Of a DNA stretch of 64,000 bases, positions 37,359 through 46,533 are shown piece by piece (within the stretch, counting starts at the first letter, position 1; every line of letters starts with the position of its first letter). Origin of the DNA: Berberis thunbergii (taxonomy: Eukaryota; Streptophyta; Magnoliopsida; Ranunculales; Berberidaceae); assembly GCA_003290165.1 (NCBI GenBank), contig QNQO01000673.1, positions 496,001 to 560,000 on the forward strand, in the 5' to 3' direction. The notes beneath the pieces are model-generated. The model was not told where the DNA came from. It was given only the letters and a program-made list of their open reading frames with translations, and ran no database searches. The translations under genes were made by a program, and so were the position numbers.

Positions 37359-37661
37359 CCTGCAACATCAGTCCAAGCGATATTGCCAGCAATGTGGGAA
37401 GTAAGCTGAATTTCGAGCAGCTTCTATTCCTGTGTTGTCGTGATGCTCATGGGCCAGATGGTTTTTTTTTTTACTTTTTATTCATATCCGAGCCGGGCCA
37501 GTTACCTGACGGGTTTAAGAAAGGGTAACCGAGGATCGGACCAGAAACATCGGGGTGAGTCGGGTTTTAAAACCGAAAATTTAATAATAAATAAATAAAC
37601 TGACCCGATCGGTCCGGTTGTCGGTTCTGTCCGGATTTTCGGTCTGAAATGCCCACCCCTA

Positions 37662-37900
37662 GTAGAAATATGTCATAGCACAACATTACAAAACTAGTAA
37701 CTTTTGGAATTAGAAAGACAACAGATTAGCACTCCAAATACTGGACATAACAATTTAGGGTGAAAAGTTTTCAAGTGATCAACTCTTGCACAGATACACT
37801 TTCCACCTGAAAAAGTTTTAGACACCTAAACTCTAGTAGACGTTGAGTAGACACAGTCAACAAAGTAGCCTTACAAATGAAAGAAAAATGTATGCATGGT
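37662..37900 (+). repeat. Tandem locus, 3' tail of unit copy III
   Basis: It matches 42790-43020 closely (CACAACATTACAAAACTAG and onward). It is separated from the rest of its unit by the Pack-hAT. Confidence 0.8.
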
Positions 37901-38628
37901 TGTATTTGTGAGACAAAGTAGGACTCACAGTTCTTTACAAATAAGGAATCAAAGTCTTTGTGTACTTGTGTGATTGGTTCCCAATTTATTGGGAAGAGTT
38001 GGACAAGGATGATTCCTTTGCGGCTCCCAATTTGTGTGGGACTCAAAGTCCTTCTCTTATCTCTTTAAAGAAAACATACATATTGAAATAAGCAAATACA
38101 ACGTGAATTAACAACACACACACACACACACAACTGAAACAGGGCAGCATACGCAGCGTAAAAGAGGCTGCGAATTCGGTGTGAAACGGGCAGCAAGAAG
38201 GCATGAAATCGGCTGTGAGCACGACGTGAAATAGACTGCGAGTTCAGTGTGATTCGGTGTGTGTGCAACGTGAAACAATAGCCATGCAAGTAGAAGGATT
38301 GGAATCGAGTGATTTCGGGTGTCCTTCGTTTGTAAGTTTCGTCAAACCTTTGGTGGTATTGTTTGCTTGAGATTGGGTAATCTCAAGGATTTTTGCTTGA
38401 CAACGTTGTAATCTTCAAGTAAGTGTTTTCATATCAATAAAATAGTTACAGAGTCGCCGTCCGTGGAGTAGGCAAAGCCAAACCACGTAAATCTCAGTGT
38501 CATCTTTATTTTATGTATATTGCTTGTTGTTTTCTATTACTTGCCTAGCGTGTTTAACCATTCACTATCACCACCTAGGTCCAGGACTTGTGTTGAAATT
38601 ATTTGCATTAGCAGGTATTTCCCTAACA
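37901..38628 (+). repeat. copia-type 5' LTR
   Basis: The LTR ends CCCTAACA at 38628, two bases before a primer site. The start at TGTATTTGTG (37901) is inferred from where similarity to the paralogous flank at 43020 stops. It contains a CA microsatellite at 38111-38131. A 354-bp piece (38241-38594) is copied at 61251-61604 with one visible difference. Confidence 0.65.
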
Positions 38629-38630
38629 AG

Positions 38631-38642
38631 TGGTATCAGAGC
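38631..38642 (+). promoter_or_regulatory. copia primer binding site
   Basis: TGGTATCAGAGC, complementary to the initiator Met tRNA 3' end, lies 2 bp after the LTR. Confidence 0.92.
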
Positions 38643-38683
38643 GCCAGTTAGTTGGTGTTTGTGTTTTGAAGGTTTCAATTAAA

Positions 38684-39025
38684 ATGGCTGAAAAGTCTTC
38701 TTCATCACGTGATGATGGCTATGTGAAAGTTCATGGGTTCAATGTTGTTCAATTTAATGGTAGGAACAATTTTAAAGATTGGCAGATGGATTGTAAATAT
38801 ATTCTAGTTAGTTTGGATCAGATTGATGCACTAGATGAGAAAAAGAAACCATTATCAAATAAGGCAACGGTTGAGGTTATCGAGAAGTGGAGTAAAATGG
38901 ATCAGAAGGCATGTAGTACGATTCGTTTGTGTCTTTCTAGCAATGTGGCTTACAACTTTGCTGATGAGATGACGGCTCAGGGTATTTGGAATAAGCTTCA
39001 GACTATGTATCTTCAGAATAATTAG
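38684..39025 (+). pseudogene. copia gag, N-terminal part
   Basis: The ATG 41 bp after the primer site starts MAEKSSSSRDDGYVKVHGFN, then FNGRNNFKDWQMDCKYIL and GIWNKLQTMYLQNN, the conserved N-terminal gag pattern (D..F.G.NF..W...M...L; A..IW..L...Y). The frame stops with TAG at 39023. The family normally continues, and nothing of protease or pol follows. After about 300 bp of LTR-like but unassigned sequence, the tandem locus resumes near 39340. The element is therefore 3'-truncated. Confidence 0.8.
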
Positions 39026-39329
39026 ATGAGTGTGATGTACCTACAAAAAAACTTTTCACTTTCTGGTTGTAGCCAGGTAAACTCATGACTGATCACAAAA
39101 TTGAAGGTGTAATATTTTTGTATTGTGTGAGAGTGATCCACCTACGGGTGAAGTTGTAATTTGTAATCCCATTATTTCTATAGTGGAAGATATTTTAAGT
39201 GTCCGAAGGGTCCCGTGGCTTTTCTCTTTAAGGGTTTTCAGCGCTAAAATTCTTTGTGTCATTTTTCTGTTCTATTTTGATTTGAAAATTATTCTGGGTT
39301 TGTAAAAAAAACAATATTGCGAAGCCATT

Positions 39330-40422
39330 TTTTCCAACACAAACTGATCAGGTGTGGTTGGTCATGCCCAAGTTGTGGAAACCATCAAGGACTTCAAAAG
39401 GCCTACTGTGTCACCAGTTTGAAAATATGCTGGTTATGGTAGTCTTAAGAGTTATTGGGTTCTTAACTGTCTGTTGTTTGCTGCAAATTTATTTCAATTT
39501 AGTATGGTAACCCTAGATGCTTACGAATACTATCTCATTAAAAACATAGGTAACTCTAGATGCTTACGAATATTATCTCATTAAAATCATGCTTACTCTT
39601 AATTTTTTCCATTTGCTTTTGAGGTATGCTAGTTAGAATACGATGTTACGCTACTGCAAAATGGTGACAATTGCCAATAAGTGGATGAAGGACAAGGACA
39701 AGGACAACGCCACAAGGGAATAGGGCATTGATGTTTTAGTTGCATCCTATTGTTTCATTGGAAGCAATTCTTTTTGGCATGTCGCAAGCTGCTACTCCAA
39801 AGAATTTTAAGTTAACACTGATGTCCTAACAAAGACTGTTCCATTTATCGTGTGCTGCTAGTCACTTAGCTGCAGTTAGGGGTGGGCATTCCATCCCGTG
39901 ATTCTGATCCCATCCCGATTTTTCTCGGTTCTTATTTGGATTGATCAATCACATCCTAATCCCGTCCTGTTCCGATTTAGAGTCAATCCCGTCCCATCCC
40001 GAATTTTTTTTTTAATATTTATTATTAATAAATTAACAATTTTATTTTATATTTATTTTAGGAGTGCAATTTTTATGAGCAAACAGGTTCCAGGATTGGA
40101 ACTACAGTTGGATGCTTCAGAACTGAATTTGCTCTACAAGAACAAATTTTACATATTTGTACAACTGCTAACCTACAGGCTTATCTGTGTATCTACATTG
40201 CAAACCGTATAGAACATAAATGGGAAGATATATAGGTTAATGTCTAATATATTGAGATTGGTTTGATCTAATGCTCGATTCTCCTTCTATGGAAAAAAAT
40301 TTTCAGAGAGAGAGAGAGAGGTAGAAATGCATTACAAAAGAGATTCACATGAAAAATCGGAAATTGTATCAAATAAATCAAGTGAAAAAAGAATAAAACT
40401 GAAGGCATTTCATTTTTATGCT
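39330..40422 (+). repeat. Tandem locus, unit copy IV (partial)
   Basis: It holds the GGTGTGGTTGGTCATGCCC module (39351), a SINE-like scar with a local duplication (CTAGATGCTTACGAATA twice, 39512-39570), the hydrophobic module (39655-39870), a hAT fragment, and the end of the peptide module (40300-40420). Confidence 0.65.
39877..40075 (+). mobile_element. hAT fragment, TAGGGGTGGGCA end
   Basis: The start TAGGGGTGGGCATTCCATCCC matches the hAT end at 24079 and continues with GTCCCGTCC-type repeats. The right end is not found. Confidence 0.7.
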
Positions 40423-41304
40423 ATTAAAATAAAAAAGAGTTCGTTCATTTGGTGTCAGGCTAGTGGGCGAACTGGACCGGTAAAGCACCGACCCGTTATC
40501 CATCCACTGTAGAGAGAGGGAGGTAATCGCTGCTCTGTGAAGCCAGCCTAGCGCAGTGCCCTCCACTATAGAAGCCATGTAGTCTAAGCCTTCGCTCAGC
40601 CCACAGGACTCAACTCCCCACTTGGATCGGGCAGGACAGTAGATAGCACTACAGATCCAACCCATTAGCCCAAGCCAATGTCCAAACTCCTTAATGCCCC
40701 CACTCGAGTTACAAGCTCGCGTTACTGAGCTCGGTGACAAAAACAACTTCACGTGTTCCATATATACAAAATAAAATGAGATCTCCTAGTTGGTATGGGA
40801 CTAAACTGATAACTATTTGTTTTCATTACAAACGTTATGTGCATTGAAGTATGAAGTGGCACATAATATAAAATATATTATTCAGAAGAACATGATGATT
40901 ACTTATGCTATTAGAATGCAATACATAAAAGAACATGGGTGGCCACTTTTTTCTTTGGTTAGAACTTCAGAAACTTTGCAACTCACACTTCAACCTATGG
41001 CTTCCTATTTCATGAAATTTTATTTGTTGATGCAAGAGAGTGATAATTGTTCAACATATCCAGAGGCGCACCTTGGGTTATGCCACCTTCTATCTTCTTT
41101 CCAGCTGAGAGCTTTAACTGTGGTAAAAAAAAACTCAGCTTCGAAGAGGGAGAGCTGCATTATGAAAAAATATTTTTTGATTATTTGTAGGGAGATTCGG
41201 ATAGAAAATTGAAAATTGCATCAAATAAGATCAATTGAAAAAAGAATACAACAAAGTAACAAACAGGAAAAATACGGAATCCCTTATCAAATCACCCTCC
41301 TCAA

Positions 41305-41441
41305 GTCAATGGCATGACAGCTCAACAGTTAGAGATCGGCGTATGGTACCACTAGGTCATGGGTTCAAACCCAGCTTGCGGCATCTTTAGTGGGTTTTGA
41401 GATCCTATAAAAACCCTGCTTGCCTTTCAAAAAAATAAAAA
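41305..41441 (+). mobile_element. tRNA-derived SINE, 137 bp
   Basis: An A-box-like CAGCTCAACAGTTAGAG and a B box GGGTTCAAACCC are followed by TATAAAAACCC and an A-rich tail. The 16-bp TSD AAATCACCCTCCTCAA is perfect at 41289-41304 and 41442-41457. Copy III has the empty site as a single AAATCACCCTCCTCAA near 29865. Confidence 0.9.
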
Positions 41442-41816
41442 AAATCACCCTCCTCAAATGTGTTACTCAAGCTCGCAAGGTACAGTTCAGAGTTAGTATT
41501 GCAGCTTCCCTATTGAATCACCCTCCTCAAATACTTAACCCGATGAGCACAGAAATCTGGGTCTGGTAGCAAACTGGTCAGGTGTGGTTGGTCATGCCCA
41601 AGTTGTGGAAACCATCAAGGAGGACTTCAAACAGCCTACTTTGTCACCAGTTCGAAGGTTATGGTAGTCTTAAGAGTTATTGGGCTCTTAACTGTCTGTT
41701 GTTTGCTGCAAATTTATTTCAATTTAGTAGAGTTAACACTAGATGCTTATGAAGAAGCATGTGAGTTTGCGGATCCTGTAGGTTGCTTCAGAGGCATTCA
41801 CCGTTTCAAAAGAAAC

Positions 41817-41894
41817 TAGTATCACAGGTCCAAGGTTCGAACCTTGACGGCAACGAGATACTGTTCTCATTGAAGGCTTACCGTTTACCCTAAG

Positions 41895-41896
<2 letters not shown>
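41817..41896 (+). repeat. Second tRNA-like SINE fragment (also near 28165 and 30435)
   Basis: TATCACAGGTCCAAGGTTCGAACCTTGACGG contains a good pol III B box (GGTTCGAACC). A related sequence occurs at 30435-30510 and, degenerate, at 28165-28250. No A box or tail is defined. Confidence 0.5.
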
Positions 41897-41925
<29 letters not shown>

Positions 41926-43020
41926 TTTGCGACTTTGAAAACAATGTCAGTCTACTGCAAAATGTTGACAGTTCACTATTGGTGGATGCAGGACAAGGGA
42001 AAGGTCATTATTGTTTTAGTTGCAACTTATTGTTTCCTTGGAAGCCAATTCTTCCTGGTATGCCATAAGCTGCTACTCCAAAAAATTTTAGTTAACATTG
42101 ATGTTCCAACTAGTACCCTTCCATTTATCAGTTTGCTGCTAATCACTTAGCTACAATTGATACTGATTTGGAATGTTAAATGGTGTCTCTTTCACAGCTA
42201 CAGGATATACAGAGTATAATTTTGACCCACAGTTCTGGAAGATTATGCCGCTATTAGTAATCGACTCATAAAACTTCTATAAATGTTTTCTGAGAGGGCA
42301 ACAAAGAAAATATTTCCCACAATACATGATCATCTTCAACCTCAAGGTGGAGTAACTTTTTCTCATTCCCTTTCCCGTCTCATCTCTTTTTTTGTAGTTT
42401 TTCCATGGATGCTATTTCTGGGTCACTTTGGATGAAAATCCCTGAGAAACTGCCTAGCCTATCCTGATAATATATTTACGGTGTTCTAGTCATCCCTTCC
42501 TTGCAATAGAAGATAATGGAGTACTAGTAGTCTAGTAGCTTAAATGGCAAACTGTATGTTCATTATCTTGTAGAACGAAAATGTGTTGATGTGATGCTTG
42601 TATCTGTGTCTTTCTTGTAAACTTTACCATTTTCTTCTGCGATATACCGAAAAATTACGACAAACATATTCTCCTTGTCTCATATGCTTCTATTGCAACT
42701 AAATCCTAGTTGTTGTCATTGTCACTAGTATACAAATTGTTGGCAGTAACCATCAAATGCAAAAAATCTCCAATAGGCATTGTAGTCATGTAGACATTGA
42801 CATAGCACAACATTACAAAACTAGTAACTTCTGGAATTAGAAAGACAACAGATTAACACTCCAAATACTGGACATAGCAGTTTAGGGTGAAAAAGGCTCA
42901 AGTGATCAACTCTTGCACTGATGCACTTTCCACCAAAAAGTTTCAGACACCTAAACTCTGATAGACGCTGAGTAGACGCAGTCAACAAAGTAGCTTTATA
43001 AATGGAAAAAAAAAATGCAT

Positions 43021-43540
43021 GTATGTTATATTATGGTTATAAACAAACTTTTAACAACCTCTAATAGGATCTATGAAAAGTAGAAGAGCGTTCACTTTGT
43101 TCATCAATTCATAAACAACCATTCAACTTCTACATGGCTATCACTAACTGGAACAACCTTAGGGGTGCTCTTAACTCTGGATGTCAAAAATAAACATTTC
43201 AGGGAATCCTTCTGAGCATAAGTATAACAACAACAACAAGAAGCACAATGTAATCAAGTGGGACGATGACATAGATTTAAGCTTTTATATTTACAAAAGA
43301 AAAAATTTCAAACAAACATTTGGTAGTTATAAGAATAAGACACATAATACTTCAACTTTCAAATATATCATCCATCCCCTTGAACACATCAAGGCAGGGG
43401 GATTCACATTCCTCGTTCAAATTAGTGAATGCAACATGCATAGCAACCACAATATCAAAGTGATATCGACCGAACAATTTACAAGGCAAATCGCTACCAC
43501 ATTCACGAGAATGTTGACTCCAATAGAACACATTTTTCTG
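43021..43540. other. 3' flank of the ROH1-like gene
   Basis: AT-rich with no convincing gene. It contains the expected 3' UTR of the minus-strand gene ending at 43541. An open stretch on the plus strand (43181-43552) is low-complexity and overlaps the real coding end. Confidence 0.55.
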
Positions 43541-44707
43541 TTACCATACTAATGATGGAGATTTACCAGTTTGATCCAATAACTCGAAAATCTCTGCCCT
43601 GCTCCTAACAATCCGATGAAACACCTCTCTAACTTGACGCTGGAAAGGGCACAATCCTTCTTCCATCCTCTTACAAATCTCCCCCAATTCAACGACATGT
43701 CCTTTTATCTCTTCTAACTTCTCTTCCTCCACCGGAAACACCAATGCATCAGACAATTCAATCAATGCTTGCACACACTTCTCCAACTTCTGAATCTCTT
43801 CTAACAAACCCGTGGACTTCTTCTTCTCTTTCTTCTTCCACTCCTCTGCGATTTGCTCTTGCAATGCAATAATAGGCACTGCCCAGGTCATCTGGCGCGG
43901 AATTGGGAAATGGGTATGTAACCCAGTCCTATCTTGGCAAGGAACAGCCGTCACAAGCGCCCACATCACAAAAACTAAAACAGTACTCATAATATACACA
44001 GGCAAAGCCAAACCCGTCGACTCCCCACCTCGGGGCATCATCAAATTACTAGACATTGCTTGAATTTGCTTAGCAGCAGACCAATTCTTCGGTACATTCA
44101 ACGAGAAAGACCGTGAACCACTCAAGTTCCGATCCTTCCCCGTCCCATTATTAATCCCCCTCCTCCCAAACGACCAGGCCCTCTCAGTCGCTTTCCCACC
44201 TTCCTTATCATCCCCAGTCATCGAAACAATCAACGAATGCAATGCCTTCTTGGCCCTCTTAACATGCCCTTCTCCAAGGGGCTTCTTGTCAAATACATCA
44301 AGTGCAATCTCCCCAAGCTTCTGCCAATGCCGAATCGCATCAATCCCGTCACTCACCCCATTACAGATATCCAGTGCCTTCACTGCCCTGTCAAGCAGCT
44401 CGGGTATCAACTTATCCAGCGGAGGTTTCGTAACATGGCTAGGATCTCGATGGAGCACCAATACAGCCTTGAACTCTGCTTCGCAACAGAGGAAGATATC
44501 AAGAAGGGTTCTTAGCCATTCAATTGAGAGCAAACCCATGTCTGGGGTTGAAGAACAGAGGTCAACAAAGCGGTCAGAGATGTGTTTCTGGAAAATTTCC
44601 AGGTCATGGAGCTCCGGGTCTTGCGCGTTTGGTTCCATTGTTGAAGCGTTTCTTCGGATGCTGAGGATCGAACGGCCTAAAAAGCCTTGATGCTCTGCTG
44701 TCGGCAT
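43541..44707 (-). CDS. ROH1-like protein (DUF793 family)
   Basis: One uninterrupted exon of 388 residues, close to the usual length of about 400. The N-terminus MPTAEHQGFLGRSILSIRRN is the family's signature start. Residues 36-130 form the conserved helical part (IFQKHISDRFVDL, WLRTLLDIFLCCEAEFKAVL). Residues 232-256 are a single hydrophobic, probably membrane segment (LALPVYIMSTVLVFVMWALV). Residues 285-380 are predicted coiled and charged. In Arabidopsis, ROH1 binds the exocyst subunit EXO70A1 and affects secretion of seed-coat mucilage; a role at the plasma membrane or exocyst is inferred. It is the only intact gene recognised here, with no stops or frameshifts. DUF793 also includes BPS1-like relatives, so the exact orthologue is not settled. 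Confidence 0.9.
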   Translation of the reverse strand: MPTAEHQGFLGRSILSIRRNASTMEPNAQDPELHDLEIFQKHISDRFVDLCSSTPDMGLLSIEWLRTLLDIFLCCEAEFKAVLVLHRDPSHVTKPPLDKLIPELLDRAVKALDICNGVSDGIDAIRHWQKLGEIALDVFDKKPLGEGHVKRAKKALHSLIVSMTGDDKEGGKATERAWSFGRRGINNGTGKDRNLSGSRSFSLNVPKNWSAAKQIQAMSSNLMMPRGGESTGLALPVYIMSTVLVFVMWALVTAVPCQDRTGLHTHFPIPRQMTWAVPIIALQEQIAEEWKKKEKKKSTGLLEEIQKLEKCVQALIELSDALVFPVEEEKLEEIKGHVVELGEICKRMEEGLCPFQRQVREVFHRIVRSRAEIFELLDQTGKSPSLVW

Positions 44708-45135
44708 GATTTGAGGGTCAGATGGAGATGCAGAGATGAAGAAACAGAGATAGAAATGAAGAGAAGAGAACAGAGGGTCAAATGGAAAACAAAGACAGAG
44801 AAATGAAAGAGAAAGATAGAGAGAGCGAGAGAGTTGGTTTTGGTGGTTAATTTATGCGGGGGGTTTTGAGGGAAATCAGGACCGATTCTTCTTCATGTCC
44901 TCTGTTTTCTAGCACTTAATTTTTGAGCTTATGGGGGGACTTGGCCTTTTCCTATGGTTGGCTTTGTCTTGTTGATTGGATTTTTAATAAAGAAGAGCAC
45001 ATGTCAAAGAATTTTGTATTTTTTTCCTCGTTTTTCATTTTCATCTGCCACCAAATATTCCAATGTATCGAATTTCGAATATCTAAATGGTATCGTATAT
45101 ATGAGTATAGTGTAAAATTTTGTATAAGATAAATC
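44708..45135 (-). promoter_or_regulatory. Leader and proximal promoter of the ROH1-like gene
   Basis: On the minus strand the 110 bases before the ATG are CT-rich (plus strand GAGAGAG around 44815-44832), a common plant leader type. No TATA box is certain. A MITE starts 430 bp upstream and a CACTA element 840 bp upstream. Confidence 0.5.
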
Positions 45136-45299
45136 GACCCCAATTCTAGAGAGTCAGATCTGATGCGTTAGATCTGCGCCAGGCCTAGCTCTCTACCATT
45201 CAATATTTTCGAGATGCGCATAATCCTGCATTTCGAGAATGTGAAATGGTAGAGAGCTAGGCCTGGTTGGCGCACCAAGCCTGACTCCCTAGACTTGTT
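45136..45299. mobile_element. Foldback MITE, 164 bp
   Basis: Most of the element is an inverted repeat: AGGCCTAGCTCTCTACCATT near 45182 pairs with AATGGTAGAGAGCTAGGCCT near 45244, and TCTAGAGAGTCAG pairs with CTGACTCCCTAGA. The 8-bp TSD GATAAATC is perfect at 45128-45135 and 45300-45307. The outermost bases match poorly, so the superfamily (hAT or other) is uncertain. Confidence 0.8.
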
Positions 45300-45546
45300 G
45301 ATAAATCAAACACTCTATCTAACCCACATTATCGTAATAGTACGTTGTTATAATCTTTATGACTGGTAGTTGTGTGAATTTTTTCATATAACAAGCTTAC
45401 ACAAGAGACGTTGATGACAAGGCACACGGCGAGAGGACAATGTTCATTTTTTTTTAGGGTATTATGTTTGGTTGCAGAAAAAATAGTCATTAAAATTGAA
45501 ACCGTTTCTATGAATTTAAATGTCTGTTATTTGGTTTTCTATTTTG

Positions 45547-46284
45547 CACTACAAAAAAAATGGACATTAGCGACGGCTACAAACCGTCGCTGATTGAGCT
45601 AAAACCGTAGCTAAAAGGAATCAGCGACGGCACCACATCCGTCGCTGTCCCGTAGCTAGATTTATCGTCGCTAATTGATTCAGCGACGGCAAAACTGCCG
45701 TAGCTAATTAGCCACGGGATAAAACCGTCGCTAAGTTTTTTTTTTTATTTTTTTGTTTTTAAAAAAAATCACCTTAGCTACGGTTTTCAAGCCGTCGCTA
45801 ATTAGTTTACTATTTTTTTTAAAATCATGTTAGCTACGGTTAGAAAACCGTCGCTAAGCTTTTTTTTTTAAAAAATTTGTTTTTAAAAAATCACATTAGC
45901 TACGGTTTTCAAGCCGTCGCTAAGGTGTTTTCACATATTTTTTTTTAAAATCACAGAAACATTAGCTACGGTTGTATGGCCGTCGCTGATTTGTTTTTAA
46001 AAATTTTTAAAAAAAAAAATCACGTTAGCGACGGTTTTGGACCGTAGCTAGCGAAAAAAAATTCTAAACATTAGCTACGGTCGGGATGCCGACGCTAATG
46101 TTTGTATTAGCGACAGTTGTTACCCGTCGCAAAACGGTTAGCGACGGTTAAATTAATTTATGTACCCAAAACCGTAGCAGAAATTTTAGCGACGGTTTTT
46201 TGCCGTCGCAAACCGTTTAAATAGCGACGGTTTTTTAAGACCGTCGCTAATTGCTGTAGCTAATTTTGCTTTTTTTTTGTAGTG
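45547..46284. mobile_element. Non-autonomous CACTA (En/Spm) element, 738 bp
   Basis: Termini are CACTACAAAAAAAA and TTTTTTTTGTAGTG with a 3-bp TSD TTG (45544-45546, 46285-46287). The interior is almost entirely AGCGACGG and TAGCTACGG motifs in both orientations (about 17 of the first type), the expected subterminal protein-binding repeats. It has no coding capacity. It lies upstream of the ROH1-like gene. Confidence 0.95.
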
Positions 46285-46287
46285 TTG

Positions 46288-46501
46288 AGATAGAATATAA
46301 ATTTTGCACATGACTAATTTTCCATTGCTCCGGCGAATTCAACTTTTTGCCTGCACTTTGAATTGAAATCCATATTTCAATTTTCATGTTTTTTTCTTCC
46401 TTAAGCTTTGCAACATCTTCTTGTCATTGATTTTGATTGATCAAAGGGCATAGAAGGGAAGCAGTGTTATCTGAAAGTCTGGTCGAATGTCTGAAGTCTG
46501 G

Positions 46502-46533
<32 letters not shown>

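Larger units (their letters stand above)
32344..37367 (+). mobile_element. Solo LTR (about 1.09 kb) in the SBP-box, split by a hAT element
   Basis: The LTR starts TGATAATCACATAATTATAA at 32344, runs to 33434 (CCTGCAAC) and ends with one more A at 37367, after the nested hAT. Flanks GCAGT (32339-32343) and TCAGT (37368-37372) are a 5-bp TSD with one mismatch. Removing LTR and hAT restores the SBP reading frame exactly. It shares with the gypsy LTRs at 13512-21508 the stretch around 33340-33370 containing GTCTACCAGTTAGACA. Confidence 0.82.
31809..37400 (+). pseudogene. Captured SPL7-like SBP-box first exon (interrupted)
   Basis: The exon is 31809-32343 plus 37373-37400. It starts MNPSSPPPFTIDQMDNFL and includes the SPL7-type block CENFLAGRVPCACPELDAQM, then the SBP-box first zinc module CQVPVCEADISELKGYHKCH and VCLRC. 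Codon 172 is TAG (32322-32324), followed by VVLDGQ. After the nested insertions the frame continues S-KRYCQQCGK and meets a GTAAGC donor at 37401, the conserved SBP intron position. Known SPL7 proteins bind GTAC copper-response elements. Exon 2, with the rest of the SBP-box, nuclear signal and C-terminus, is absent. The usual RRHRVC is KCHRVC. It is a non-functional fragment. Confidence 0.85.
31370..37661 (+). mobile_element. Pack-hAT carrying an SPL7-like first exon
   Basis: The ends are TAGGATTAGGCA at the left and TGCCCACCCCTA at the right, inverted and matching at 9 of 12 positions. Subterminal sequence on both sides is rich in GGACCGATC/CCGGGCC. An 8-bp TSD GTAGAAAT is perfect at 31362-31369 and 37662-37669. 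Without its two nested insertions the element is about 1.26 kb. Between the ends are the leader and first exon of an SPL7-like gene and a few dozen bases of intron. A paralogous copy of the flanks (42790-42797, GTAGACAT) lacks the insertion. It has no transposase of its own. Confidence 0.82.
40423..43020 (+). repeat. Tandem locus, unit copy V (most complete)
   Basis: The module order is as in copy III, without the Pack-hAT. Open stretches are 40817-41212 (MFSLQTLCALKYEVAHNIKY) and 41935-42150, which is hydrophobic (VLVATYCFLGSQFFLVCHK). Both have counterparts in copy III, but the product is not recognised. A poly-T run lies at 41897-41921. Confidence 0.75.

Noticed and set aside
43181..43552. 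Plus-strand frame of 123 residues
   Set aside because: Asn/Lys-rich low complexity in the 3' flank of ROH1, overlapping its real stop; no homology recognised.
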